Assembly: GCA_026545225.1 (NCBI GenBank)
Contig: CM048846.1
Coordinates: 54,180,270-54,244,269, forward strand
Origin: Cornus controversa
Lineage: Eukaryota; Streptophyta; Magnoliopsida; Cornales; Cornaceae
Length of the DNA: 64,000 nucleotides
Reading direction: 5' to 3'
The position numbers and the translations under genes were made by a program. This document shows, piece by piece, positions 13,101 through 22,854 of this stretch (positions are counted from its first letter, which is position 1; each line of letters opens with the position of its first letter). Below the pieces are notes generated by a model that was not told where the DNA came from, searched no databases, and saw only the letters and a program-made list of their open reading frames with translations.

Positions 13101-16100
13101 ATTCAAAACCCTAAGTTTGAAACATAATTTTGAGCCATTTAAAGATCAAATCTACGTCAAGAAAGGTCTCTATGGTCTCATTTACCTTTACCCTAGATAT
13201 GTGGCTGAGTCTTGAGAGATTTGTGATGTATTCTTTGTTGATCTTCATGTCTGACATCTTTTTGTGGTTGTAGATGAACAACTCTTTACACTTTGACACA
13301 CTCTACAAAACAAGTTTTAAGTAGGAAATTGCTACCACATGACTCATAATGCTAACACCTAGCAATCACCAAAACAGAGAATGACTGTTAAACAGTTCGT
13401 GTGAAACTCGAACCATGTAAACAACAAAATTACAAAGACAGAAAGAACCTATGGACTAGCTAGGTCCCGTAGTATGAATGCTAAGATCATGCTAAAAGAA
13501 ACAATATGGGTGGAAAAATTGTGACCCATGAGTCACATCCAAGTTGAGCACACTATCCATGGAGACAACAGAGAATAACTAATTACAAAGGGTCAGACCA
13601 TATGCCTCTAAAAGATAGCCACTTATTAGAGAAAAATAAAGAAAGAAAAAGTAAAGTAAAAAAAAAAGCAAAAAATGGAAGGATTTTTTTTTTTTTGACA
13701 AGTATTCATTGAAGAGCTCCCAAAAGGGGGACACGGCCCGGAACAGTTGCACAAAAACTATAGCCTCAACCTATCCACAAAAGACAAGAATTTCCATAAA
13801 TTTACAATTGGAACCCTGAACCCAAAAGAATAGAGAACTACGGACAAAATATCTAAACACCCCCCTCAAAGGATCTCCTATTGCTCTCCTTCCAAAGAGA
13901 CCACCATAGGCATAGAGGGGTTGTCCTCCACGAATCTCTGACTTGGAGCCGCACCTGGCAACCACCCCAAGCATCAATCAAGCTCACTGAGGACTCAGGC
14001 ATGACCCACTGGATCCCAAAGATAGCACAAAGTATATCCCAACAATCCCTAGCTCGGAGGCAATGAAGAAGAAGATGATTGACTCACTCCTCGGCCTGCT
14101 TACACATGCAACACCAATTGATGATAATCTAACATCTCCTTCTCAGATTGTCAATAGTCAAGAACCTCCCAATAGCCGCCATTTTACATAGGAAAGAATA
14201 AAAAGAAACAATGACAAAACAAGCACAAGCCCAGCCCAGCCCTTGGTAATTGTTTAATATAAAAAGCCTCTTCCTCCTACATCAGATATTAACTTGATAG
14301 AGAACAAACACATAATCATGTATTCCATTTAATGCACATGTTGAACTTTTTAAACTCCTTTAGGATAACATTTCAATCCTGTACAATAATTCATTTAGCT
14401 CTAGCTCTACTCCAGGTAAAAATGTGAAAAAGTCTTTAAAGTAATATGTCAGTTGGTACGAATGAGGGCTGTTTACTATAAAAAAACTAGGCACAGCATA
14501 GAAGGAAAGGGAAACATAGAACGTCAGATCTCAGAAAGATCTTTATAGAGAACTTCAAGCATTGATCACCTGTGAAATTTCTTCTGGAACAGTCATGGTC
14601 CACAAGATAGATCCCCCAATCGGATTTGATGTTATGCGGTATGAAATACCTTTCTCTGCAAACCTTGTAAGCAAATGTCCTAAACTAAGAAAATAAAGGC
14701 TTGCTCAGCACATCACCAGATATAGAGGTTAGGTGACAAAGATCAACACAAGTAATCTACTTCTCATGAAGAATTGAAGAATATAAAGAAGACCGTACCT
14801 CCAACTGACCCCAGTTCAACTACTTTAGTGTCAATTTCAGCAACAATGGACTTTAAAGCAAACTTCCCCTTTTCCCACTTTTGCTTTTCTTTCTGCAATT
14901 TTTTCATCTCTGCAGCTTCAGCCTTCAGAGCAGCTTTCTGCAACTTCTCTTGCTGAATATTGTACATGAAATAGTTCATATCAGTTCATATATCTAAAAA
15001 TTTTATTTTAATGCAAATTTGATGATATCAGAAAAGACCGACTTCCTTCTGCTGTTTCTTTTCTTCCATTAAGTGAATCTTTTCTTCCTTCGTCATCCTC
15101 TTTTTTCCAATAGCTCCATCCACATTCTTTTTTTTGTTTGAATTAGCTTTACTTCTACCTTTCTGTTTCAAGACATTATCCATAGGCTCCAGTCTGTCAA
15201 TTTCTTCATCAGGATGATTGTGCACCTGAATAGAATTTAATTAAGCAATTAAAATGTGTAGAATAAAACAAAAATACAACAAACATTAAAAGAAGAATAC
15301 GTTGGTCATTTAATAAAAGTAAAATGAAGTTTATATTTTTTTGTTCTTAGTTAACCAGTAGTAAGGTTTTGTAGATATTTCAGAATCTTTATTGACTTGG
15401 ATAAAATCAAATAATAAGCAATTAACCATGCTTTATGCGAGATCTATACCTTGGGACCTCCTCCTCAAGACCTTTACCTCACAGCCTCCTCTACAAGTAA
15501 TTATGATCTCCACCTTGTCACCTTCTCCAAGGGCACTTGTGATCCCCAAAAAGACACCAACTTTCTCTATAGGCATTTATAATTGTGAGAAGCTCTTCTC
15601 TTCAGATAACACTCGTTGTCGGCAGACTCGGCACAAACACGCATATATATGGCAATTTATTCTCCTTAGATAAGTCTTGCAGCGTGATCATGTTTTTCTC
15701 AGACAAAACCCTGTTTGAAGACTATAGCGAGGACTTCTCCTCTGATAGGCCTCGCCACTGGGACCTCTCCTCAAAAAAGCCCCACTTGAAGTCTTGAAGA
15801 CCAAAGCATCCTAATACACCTAGTGCAATAGTGCACTGCTTGAGTCGGAAGTAGGACTTGGGGAGTTTCTATAACAGTGTACAATTAATCGTCGAAGTCC
15901 ACCGTGAGAGATCATTAAGGATAACCTTCTAGTATTCTACGAGGTACTTGACTTGGCTGCTGAAGTTCAACACTGGTTAAGGTGACCATCCTCGAGGTTC
16001 CCAATGAGAATGAGGTACCCCTTGACCTGACTTAATGGGAGAAAAAATTCACTTTGACTCTGTGCAACATACTCCTGTCTAAGATAGGCCATTTAAGCAA

Positions 16101-19100
16101 TCTTTTCTCATTAAATAGCCCTATTTGATATGTCATTATCACGTTCCCCTCAAGCGCAGCCTCTCACATGTTGTTGTCTCATCAAGTCAAAAAGAAAGAC
16201 CAAGTCTCATGATTATCCTCATGACAACCTGGTCATCAAATACTCTCACCCTAGCTCTAAATATACCACCGCCATAATTTGAGAAGGACGACGCCAGATA
16301 AAAAAGACCAACCTAGAAGAGAACTGTTAAGACCTTATCCCTTCTAAACCCCTCTCATATTGACTCCTAGAATCTGTCTCATCTAAATTTAAGATCACCC
16401 ACACCTCTGGACCATCAAAACATCTAGTCTCCATACCATTAGCTTCCACCCAAATGAGTCCACCTGAGATCTCTTCAATATCTTCTCTCTTAATAAGGAC
16501 CCACAAAACTAAGGGTATTATGGATATTTAATACATTGTGTTTTCAAAAGAATAAGATCATGACTTGGGCTAAATCTGTCATTTTCAATAAACTCATTAG
16601 ATTTTTTACGAGGATACACCAAGTTGTAGATATATATTACATTATATTTTACCCAATTTATTACACTAACCCAGCAAGAAAAATAGCTCTCCAACCGGTA
16701 AAAGAAAATAAAATAAATATGAAAAATTCATCATCATCATACATCAATAGGAAATACCTGGGGAATATCATCTTCTGAACAAACTGGATGCAAAGAACTG
16801 TCCCCACACATCTGTGTTAAATTAACATTCCCTGATAAACATGTTTTTGTAACTTCATCAAAATATCAGATATTTCAAATAATATAAACTTTTTCTTTTG
16901 CTTCTTTGTAATTCATGAGTCATTCCAGGCATCACATGATCATAAACAAGCAAAATATCAAGATATAGCATTAACTTACTGAAAGAAAATGAGGAGTTAA
17001 TAAATCTAGATCTCAATTCTGAATCCTCTGCCACATCAAAGGCAACATCCATTGTTCCATTCTGCTTTCGGTTTTCCTTCCCAATATCATTTTCAGACTC
17101 GTTGTCAGATTCCAAACATATCAAACCACAGATTCCTGAAAAATGAGAACACGAGGCGAGTACGGTCCAATTCATTGTTCAGCTAAAGAAACACATGCCA
17201 CAATCAAAATTGCCATTTCAGATCTACCCAGCTTCTTACCCAAAACCCCATCAAAGCCCCCATTAAACTGTACTATGATAAACTTGAAACAATGAGTTCA
17301 AAAGTTTCTTCAGCCATTTTGTGAATCAATATTAACTGCAACAAATATATGAATACACAGAATCGCCATTCTCAACAGAAGTAACCACTAATTCAGTCAT
17401 CAAACTCAGGGGAAAAATGAAACCTAAACTTAAATCCCTGAACAATGCAGATACCATAAAAAATTAAAACAACCTGTTAGGTATATGCATCATGTGTTGG
17501 CAATTTCCTTCTCAAAACTTTGATTGAATGTGTCAAAGAGTCATGAATCATCTGAGTACAACCACTGAAGACAATGAGAACAAAGATATGCAGAACACGG
17601 CAAGGAATCAGCATGCTCAATCACATATCTAGAGCCTAAGAAGCACGGATACGGATACAGGACACGGATACGACACGACACTGACACAGTGACACGGCAG
17701 ATCCTAAAAAACTAGGATACGGATACGGCAGGGACACGCGACTAATAAATATATCTTTTTATATATATAAGATCAACCTAACAATGAAAAATTCACAAAT
17801 CATAATAATTAATGAGCTGTAAAAACAATTAGTTTATCGTTTAAAGAACTACACAATTGAATCTATTCCACAATAATGATAATAGTTGTTTTCTAAAAAA
17901 AATTTGAAATATTATATGTTATGACTGCCATATTTTATTAAAAAAATTCAAAGAAGTCATCGTATTTACATTTTAAACTCTCTTTCTTTTTAAAACTTTT
18001 CGAAAACTCCCTAATGATATGACACGCGTGTCGGACACATGTCCATGGTGTGTCTATGCCATGTCCGTGGTGTGTCCAAAAATATAAAAAAATTAGGACA
18101 CGTATTTTGGTGTGTCCGACACGTGTCGGGGCGTGTCCAACGCGTGTCGGTGTCTGACACGGATTCTTCGACCTTTTAGATGTGCCCGTGCTTCCTAGTC
18201 TAGAGCACAAGTTGACCTTAGAAATGACCTTAAATAAACTAGTTTGATCTTGAAGAGGCTTTAAGTTTTGTTTCGAAAGTGTTTAAAACTGAGTGTTTGC
18301 TGAAAAACAAAGAGCTGGACAGAAAGGTCAATCCACCAAGTGAAATCCCTAGAGCATCGATCGAATATTGATTTCTAATAATTTAGTGGATATTAATGAA
18401 TATTTAAAGGTGATTGAATATGAGAAACAACCTATACATTGTGTTTTAGCCGCAATATGCATAATTTAGTTGCTTCCTCAGAAACATTCTATTTTATTAC
18501 TTTATTTCCAATCCAGTGAATCCACATTTTTCGTGCTTGCCCATGACTTATGGGCAACTGATGATCTTGACAAACTATATGATTGTCTTCCCATTAGTTT
18601 CTACCACTCGATCAGTGCATTTGCCAACTATTTGTTTGCATTCTGATTCTCTCCTTCAACCCACTTAGTTAAAAATCTTGTAATCCTCTCTTTTGTAGAG
18701 TGAGGCTTTAGCCTTTTTGTCTATTCTTTTGGGCTGCGTCCCCCATTTGGGCACTTTTCAATGAACATTTTACTTATCAAAAAAAAAAATCTTGTAATCC
18801 TCTTCTTTCCCAAGCTCTAAATGCATTGTGAATCCAAGGCTGATCAAGAGAAGTGTGCGACTAAAGAATAGGTTCTATGCTTTTCCAAAAGATTTCTGCA
18901 TAGGTAAAGTAAGAAACAAATTTTGTGTCCCAATCGCACTTGGAAGCCAAGGATTGTGCCATGGCTCATGCATTTGGTTTATCGTTATTGTAAGATAAAG
19001 ATGTTCCCATATAATCTCTGACCTGATGATTATTTCTTTTGTTCCTTACAAGGAAAGACAATCAAGGCACAATACTATTGATATGGGAAATTTACACCAG

Positions 19101-21484
19101 AAGTCCAAAGGGCAAAAGAGTCAAATGGATAAGATAAGATCCAGTTGAAAGATAATGATAATTATTTTATATCCTAATATCTCTTCTAGTTTGAATTGGA
19201 GAAGGTAACTGAAGGGATGTTCTCCTAGAATACGACTACCAAATACACTCTTCTATAAATAAAAAAAAGAGCTTGACAAATCAAAACAACACGCAACAAC
19301 AACAACTAGGCCTTTTCCCAATTACTCGAGGTCGGCTACATGAATCCGATGTTTCCATTCCGCTCTATTTAAGGTCATCTCCTCAATTAATTCACATGCT
19401 ATCATATCTTTCTTTACTACCTTTACTCATGTTAGCTTTGGTCTTCCTCTTCCCCTAGCATTGCCCTCAATTTGGAATATGTCACTTTTCCTGACCGGCC
19501 CAGTTAAAAGTCTTCTTTGCACATATCCAAACCATCTTAACCGATTTTCCCTCACTTTATCTCCAATTGGTGCTACACCAATCATCTCCCAAATGTGTTC
19601 ATTTCTAATTCTATCCTTTCTAGTCTTCCCGTCATCCATCTCAACATTCGCATTTATGCGACACTCACTTTATGCAAATGTTGTTGCCTAGCTGCCCAAC
19701 ATTCGGTACCATAAAGTATAGCTAGTCTAATAGTTGTTCGATAAAACTCCCCTTTCAATCGTAAGGTGATACGTCTATCACACAATATACTAGATGCACC
19801 CCTCCATTTAACCCATCCTGCCATGATTCTATGATTAACGTCATCTCCAATTTCTCACTCATTTTGAATAATTGAGCCTAAATAGCAAAAATGTTCACTT
19901 TTTTGTACCTCTTGATTCTCAATCCTCACTATATCCTCATTTATCCTTCTAGATTTACTAAAGTTACAATCCATGTATTCAATTTTATTTTGACTTATCT
20001 TAAACCCTTTTAGTTCTAAAGCTTATCTCCAAACCTCCAATTTGGCATTAACTCCTTCTCTAGTCTCATCAACTAAAACAATATCATCGGCAAACAACAT
20101 GCACCACGGAATATCATCTTGGATGTGTTTTGTCAGCTCATCCATCACTAAAGCAAAGAGGTATGGGCTTAATGTTGACCCTTGGTGTAAGCCTACAGTG
20201 ATTGGGAATTCGCTTGTTTCCCCTACAGACGTTCTCACTATAGTTACACACCCATCATACATGTCCTTAATTGTGTCGATGTATCCCTTTGTGACTCCTT
20301 TCTTTTCTAAAACCCTCCATATTAGTTCTCTAGATACCCTATCATAGGCTTTCTCCAAATCAATAAACATAATATGGAGATCTTTCTTCTTCTCTCTATA
20401 TATTTCCATTAGTCTCCTCAACAAGTGAATAGCCTCCATAGTTGACCTACAGAAGTACTTTTCTATTTATACGGACTAATTTGATCATAGGAGTGTACCT
20501 GGCTGGCACCGCGTGGAAATTTTGAAACATCAACTCTAATTCATGATGGACAAAGCATATCAAAATTGAGGGTCACTTCACTATATTCATTTAAAATAAC
20601 CGCTATATAATAAATCTTCTTATTTGTTAGCTTGCCAATTTGTTTACTATGTCCTGAATAGTGATACAATTCAGGATTAATCTTAGCAATCTTTTGGGGA
20701 TATGTCTATCTCATCAGGGGGTCAACATTTAAAAGGTGGTTTTTTGTTCTTTCAAAAACTCATCTTTTTTCTTATTAGTATTGGCATGTAGCCATTGTGG
20801 ATCCTGTCAAACGTCAGGGATCAATCTTTTTGTGAGCTTTAAAGCTCCCATAACTCTATCATTAATCAAAATTCAACAAAGATAGATACTAATTCACTAT
20901 TTCAACCCCAAACACCCAAGTAAAGGAAGAAAGGAAAACTAGACGATATGACTTCAAATCTCATGAATAACTCAAAACATCGAGACCCAGAATAAACCCA
21001 TGAATAGAGAAAGTTAACCAAAATCAACAAACTTATATGCTGCAAACTAAAACTGCAACCATCAATAACAATTTCATTAAGAATTCAAAAAACAAAACCA
21101 CATCAGAAGGGCACAAACACCCAAATAAATTCAAAATCAACAAACTATATATTCCAATACAGAAGCATCAAACTCACCGGAAAACTTTTGGTCGGACGCT
21201 GAAGATGACATGAGTTGGGGATCGGAGACAAGTGTGGTGCATTTGACTATCCTAACATCCGAATTCGAAGAACCAGGCATCGGAGTTTCGGGGACGAACA
21301 ACGGAGTGGAGCTAGAGCCCGCCGGCTTCCGAGGCGTTGGGTCATCGTCGATGACAAAGACTGTAGGGTTTAAATTGGGTTCTGTTTTATGCCTCTTGGA
21401 TTGGGTTGGTAACGGAGTTGAGACTGCATGATGACCGCCGTCATCGTCGTCGGAGAGGATGTCCACTGCGATGGACCCAGACAT
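3863..21484 (-). CDS. EME1: EME1-like crossover junction endonuclease subunit, 10 exons, C-terminus beyond window
   Basis: EME1 is the non-catalytic partner of MUS81. The nuclear heterodimer cuts branched DNA (3' flaps, stalled forks, nicked Holliday junctions) in repair and meiosis. Coding exons on the minus strand are 21178-21484, 16980-17135, 16758-16831, 15043-15225, 14799-14952, 14570-14679, 10209-10384, 5515-5578, 5286-5404 and 3863-3952. All junctions are GT/AG and the phase is kept throughout, giving 477 residues plus a split Trp codon. Plant family members are somewhat longer, so the final helix-hairpin-helix part is left of position 1. Residues 1-180 are acidic and disordered-looking, 195-275 form a K/E-rich coiled-coil-like stretch, and from about 280 comes the ERCC4-like nuclease fold ([41 protein letters not shown]). 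From about 445, [19 protein letters not shown] leads into the C-terminal region. No frame break was seen, so the gene looks intact although its introns are full of transposons. Confidence 0.93.
3953..5285 (-). other. EME1 intron 9
   Basis: 1.33 kb of AT-rich intron with no recognised transposon or coding piece. Confidence 0.6.
5286..5404 (-). CDS. EME1: EME1 exon 9
   Basis: Encodes [17 protein letters not shown] and [20 protein letters not shown]. Acceptor TTACAG|GTGC, donor TTTAG|GTACTG. Confidence 0.92.
5515..5578 (-). CDS. EME1: EME1 exon 8
   Basis: A 64-bp exon encoding [10 protein letters not shown] and WTRPPVEE. Acceptor ATTAG|GGAA and donor GAG|GTTG are in phase with both neighbours. 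Confidence 0.88.
5850..7301 (+). mobile_element. Copia remnant: end of RT, RNase H and 3' LTR (intron 7 of EME1)
   Basis: Plus-strand fossil with recognisable Copia parts in order: [12 protein letters not shown] (end of RT), [11 protein letters not shown] and DNQVD (RNase H), then [12 protein letters not shown], a polypurine tract (AAGGGGGG) and a 3' LTR at 7075-7301 starting TGTTAGATGG. The 5' part is absent. Another Copia-type solo LTR is inserted in its RNase H region. The copy is broken (several breaks) and clearly older than the solo LTR it contains. It lies antisense to EME1 in intron 7. Confidence 0.85.
6251..6846. mobile_element. Solo LTR inside the Copia remnant
   Basis: 596 bp bounded by the inverted ends TGTTGAG ... 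CTCAACA. It is flanked by GATAT and GTTAT, a 5-bp target duplication with one mismatch. Copia RNase H similarity stops at one flank and resumes at the other. Its right part carries the plant Copia LTR-like phrase AAACCACGTATAATTCTT. Confidence 0.82.
7302..7935. other. Unassigned part of EME1 intron 7
   Basis: AT-rich, no recognised feature. Confidence 0.45.
7936..9732. mobile_element. TIR-bounded DNA element carrying a PPR gene piece (Pack-type)
   Basis: The left end (GGGCTTGCTTGGTTTGCAAC) and the inverted right end (GTTGCAAACCAAGCAGGGC) are terminal inverted repeats. They match closely over the first 30 bp (TGCTTGGTTTGCAACT ... AAAACAGTTTT) and more loosely beyond. There is no transposase, so the element is non-autonomous. 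Its interior holds a PPR-type gene fragment, the arrangement known from Pack-MULEs and other Pack-type transposons. The target duplication is unclear: the flanks GAAAAATG and GAAAGAAG share 6 of 8 bases, so hAT or Mutator affiliation stays open. It could instead be a PPR pseudogene that happens to lie between two related MITE ends. Confidence 0.6.
8630..9480 (-). pseudogene. PPR (PLS-type) protein gene fragment, frameshifted
   Basis: Minus-strand frames read as the N-terminal part of a plant pentatricopeptide-repeat protein, the organelle RNA-binding family. Near 9450-9210, one frame has [11 protein letters not shown] and [11 protein letters not shown]. At 8925-9188, another has [34 protein letters not shown] and [16 protein letters not shown], classic PPR helices. 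Then 8636-8866 has [30 protein letters not shown] and [13 protein letters not shown]. The frame changes near 9185, there are stops, and repeats are missing between the second and third blocks, so it is not functional. A complete family member has 500-800 residues; about 270 are represented. It lies within EME1 intron 7. Confidence 0.85.
9733..10208. other. Rest of EME1 intron 7 before exon 7
   Basis: AT-rich; holds a (TG)n(AG)n microsatellite and nothing else recognised. Confidence 0.5.
10059..10105. repeat. (TG)n(AG)n compound microsatellite
   Basis: About 13 TG units pass directly into about 10 AG units. Confidence 0.97.
10209..10384 (-). CDS. EME1: EME1 exon 7
   Basis: Encodes [20 protein letters not shown] through QLMAYINK plus two bases. 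[11 protein letters not shown] is a family hallmark of the inactive nuclease domain. It is separated from exon 6 by 4.2 kb and from exon 8 by 4.6 kb. Confidence 0.93.
10385..13685 (-). other. EME1 intron 6, left part
   Basis: 3.3 kb of AT-rich intron. One candidate small inverted-repeat element lies at about 12128-12383, with ends AGGTACATGTGTCAGGCACA and TGTGCCTGACACAGGTACT. No coding piece was recognised. Long frames here lack family signatures. Confidence 0.5.
12128..12383. mobile_element. Candidate MITE (about 255 bp) with inverted ends
   Basis: The two ends, about 18 bp each, are near-perfect inverted copies around GTGTCAGGCACA. No clear target duplication was read, so the call rests on the inverted repeat and size only. 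Confidence 0.35.
13686..14215 (-). mobile_element. L1-type LINE 3' end (zf-RVT region), minus
   Basis: On the minus strand the sequence encodes the C-terminal zinc-binding zf-RVT region of plant L1 LINEs: [35 protein letters not shown], then LWKERNRRSFEG partly in another frame. The 3' UTR ends in poly(A), seen as a T run at 13686-13697. It is 5'-truncated near 14215 and carries frameshifts and stops. It lies in EME1 intron 6, same strand as the gene. The target duplication was not resolved. Confidence 0.85.
14570..14679 (-). CDS. EME1: EME1 exon 6
   Basis: Encodes [16 protein letters not shown] and [16 protein letters not shown], core beta-strand of the nuclease-like fold. Too broken up by introns to stand out as an open frame. 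Acceptor TTTAG|GACA, donor CAG|GTGATC. Confidence 0.9.
14799..14952 (-). CDS. EME1: EME1 exon 5
   Basis: Encodes [18 protein letters not shown] through [19 protein letters not shown], the coiled-coil-like stretch and the entry to the ERCC4-like fold. Acceptor ATTCAG|CAAG, donor G|GTACGG. Confidence 0.92.
15043..15225 (-). CDS. EME1: EME1 exon 4
   Basis: Encodes [14 protein letters not shown] and the start of the basic K/E-rich stretch ([21 protein letters not shown]). The donor GAA|GTCGGT is a weak GT site but gives the expected QKE-QEK join. Confidence 0.88.
15226..16757 (-). other. EME1 intron 3 with unclassified insertion-like sequence
   Basis: 1.5 kb. The stretch from about 15430 to 16520 is less AT-rich than the surrounding intron and rich in CTCC and CCTC strings, as in some plant LTRs. 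No terminal repeats or target duplication could be fixed. Confidence 0.35.
16758..16831 (-). CDS. EME1: EME1 exon 3
   Basis: 74 bp. The acceptor ATCAG|GG was chosen over a later CACAG because only it keeps phase with exon 2. Encodes [10 protein letters not shown] ... CSEDDIPQ. Donor CAG|GTATTT. Confidence 0.82.
16980..17135 (-). CDS. EME1: EME1 exon 2
   Basis: Completes the split Gly codon and encodes [16 protein letters not shown] and an acidic tail. The block [12 protein letters not shown] is strongly conserved in plant EME1 and is a third SUMO-interacting-like cluster. Donor is A|GTAAGT. Confidence 0.9.
17136..17635 (-). other. EME1 intron 1, exon-proximal part
   Basis: Ordinary AT-rich intron, no recognised feature. 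Confidence 0.5.
17636..18198. mobile_element. MITE with CTARGAAGCACGG ends and 8-bp target duplication
   Basis: Ends CTAAGAAGCACGG and CCGTGCTTCCTAG are inverted copies with one mismatch. Both sides are flanked by TCTAGAGC, a perfect 8-bp target duplication. Subterminal regions are built of short variants of GACACG, GTGTCC and CGGATACGG. There is no coding capacity. The 8-bp duplication favours the hAT superfamily; 9 bp (Mutator) with a mismatch is not excluded. It sits in EME1 intron 1. Confidence 0.85.
18207..18670 (-). other. EME1 intron 1, between MITE and L1 stub
   Basis: No recognised feature. Confidence 0.5.
18690..18784 (+). mobile_element. Extremely 5'-truncated L1 LINE (about 95 bp) with 19-bp target duplication
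   Basis: Only the L1 3' UTR is present (phrase GGGCTGCGTCCCCCATTTGG ... CAATGAACATTTTACTTATC), followed by poly(A). Both sides carry AAAAATCTTGTAATCCTCT (18671-18689 and 18785-18803), identical over 19 bp, the hallmark of target-primed insertion. The perfect duplication suggests a fairly recent event. It is in EME1 intron 1, antisense to the gene. Confidence 0.9.
18804..19279 (-). other. EME1 intron 1, between LINEs
   Basis: No recognised feature. Confidence 0.5.
19280..20455 (-). mobile_element. RTE-type LINE, 5'-truncated (minus), in EME1 intron 1
   Basis: The frame 20023-20439 holds the RTE reverse transcriptase core: [53 protein letters not shown] and [13 protein letters not shown], with the catalytic FADD box intact. 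The frame 19427-19639 holds the C-terminal block [28 protein letters not shown] and GRGRPK. The section between them has lost frame. The 3' tail is a simple (GTT)n-type repeat instead of poly(A). The copy starts inside the RT domain, so endonuclease and 5' UTR are missing. Compared with the copy at 2450, it is a different RTE lineage (VSRELIW against VPRDIIW). Confidence 0.92.
20456..21177 (-). other. EME1 intron 1, 5' part
   Basis: Ordinary AT-rich intron next to the exon 1 donor, no repeat recognised. Confidence 0.55.
21178..21484 (-). CDS. EME1: EME1 exon 1 (residues 1-102)
   Basis: The start codon is the first ATG of the conserved N-terminus ([15 protein letters not shown]). Hydrophobic-acidic clusters VDILSDDDD (7-15) and VFVIDDD (42-48) resemble SUMO-interacting motifs. 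DPTPRK (48-53) fits a CDK phosphorylation site. The exon ends KFS plus one base before GTGAGT. Confidence 0.92.
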
Positions 21485-21773
21485 TTGAGAATAAAGTGCG
21501 TGTGTGTGCCTGTGTCTGTCTGTGTGAGAGAGGGGTTAGGTTTGTCACTCTGTCTTCGAATGTTGTATTAGCGCGGGAAGACAGTAGAAGGGGATTTTTG
21601 GGTACGCGGTTATACATGTCATGGTTTACTACATTAGCGGTGTTGGTCCGTTTGGCTTGGAGTGTTGGACAGGAATATTACTTTGGAACTGTGATATATA
21701 TAAAAGAGGAAGGGCAACTACAAGGGCCTTTATGTAAAATGATAAAGATACGATGTACACTTGTATTAAGTTG
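21485..21773 (-). promoter_or_regulatory. EME1 5' UTR and core promoter region
   Basis: Only 289 bp separate the start codon from the first transposon. On the minus strand a TATA-like stretch (TTTTATATATAT, 21694-21705) lies about 210 bp upstream of the ATG. A CT/AG-rich leader (GAGAGAGGGGTTAGG on the plus strand) lies close to the ATG. The start site is inferred, not shown. Any distal elements would be beyond the insertion nest. Confidence 0.4.
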
Positions 21774-22222
21774 TGTTGGGAATTAATCTCCCTTCGTTTG
21801 GCATAGTAGAAGGATATCATCTCATTACAATCATGCAAGCATATATGAAGATAATAATCAAACACATTCATGCACAACACAATATTTTCTATGGTTTACC
21901 CAACTTTAAGGCTAGTCCATGAAGAGAGAGATTTCACTATAATTGAGAAGAGAATATACAACACACGGAAATCATGTCTACCACGCACTCTTTCACTCTC
22001 TCTTGGCATCTTCCCCCCGAAATAACATATACCATCTCATCTCCTCACAACACTCGTCAACCCCTTATGTTGCGTTTGGTATGCGTGCATGGAATGAAAT
22101 GAAATGACCATTTTCATTCTATTGTTTGGTTGCAAATATGGAATAAGGAGAGAATTAAATAAATTTTAAATCAAATTCTCCAAAATACCCCTTCTAGTGA
22201 CAAATAAATTAAACCAACAAAT

Positions 22223-22735
22223 ATGTGGTGGTGGAGGAAGATGGCGATGTGGAGATGGTGGCAAGGTGTGGTGGTCGAGGTGGTGAAGGAAGGTGGTGGT
22301 GGTGGAGGAAGGTGGCGATGTGGAGGTGGTGCGGTAGGGGTGGTGGAGTGGTGTGGTGGAGGAAGGTGGCGATGTGGCGATGGTGTGGTAAGGGTGGTGG
22401 CAGCGATGTGGAGGTGGTGGAGTGGTGTGGTGGGGGTGATGGTGGAGGAAGGTGGCGATGTGGCGGTGGTGCAGTAGGGGTGGTGGCAGCGATGTGGAGT
22501 TGGTGGAGTGGTGTGGTGGTGGGTGAAGGTGGCAGTGGATGTGGTGACGGTGCGATGTGGTGGTGGCGGCAGCAACGGTGGTGGTGGTGGAGGAAGGTGG
22601 CGATATGGAGGTGGTGGTGTGACGGAGCAGGAAGGTGGTGATGTGCAGGTGGAGGTGGTGGAGGCGGTGGTGGTAGAGCCAGTGGTGGTGGTGGTGGTGG
22701 TAGAGCCAGTGTGGTGGTGGTGGTGGTGATGGAGG
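22223..22735. repeat. GGT/GGA-rich minisatellite inside a MITE
   Basis: About 510 bp made of variants of GGTGGTGGAGGAAGGTGGCGATGTGG with a loose period of 30-90 bp. The phrase GGAAGGTGGCGATGTGG occurs at least four times. It is strongly G-rich on the plus strand. Long open frames here (His/Pro-rich on minus, Gly/Trp-rich on plus) are by-products of the repeat, not genes. Confidence 0.93.
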
Positions 22736-22854
22736 TGAAAGGTTTTTTGGTCATATGAATTTTTTTTTAATCTTACTGCAGATGGAATGCCCATTCCATA
22801 GGTTTAACTATGGAATGGATTTTCATTCCAAGGGAATGATCATTCTCACCTTAA

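Noticed and set aside
14774-14956. Plus-strand frame of 60 codons
   Set aside because: Shadow of EME1 exon 5 on the opposite strand.
16758-16811. Shorter EME1 exon 3 starting at the CACAG acceptor with an in-frame ATG
   Set aside because: It does not fit the phase of exon 2. The acceptor 20 bp upstream does, and adds NVNLTQ in frame.
20042-20347. Plus-strand frame of 101 codons
   Set aside because: Shadow of the RTE reverse transcriptase on the minus strand.
22171-22794. Long minus-strand His/Pro/Thr-rich open frames (up to 207 codons) and plus-strand Gly/Trp-rich frames
   Set aside because: They are reading-frame artefacts of the GGT/GGA minisatellite inside a MITE. The same region is open in several frames and has no domain.
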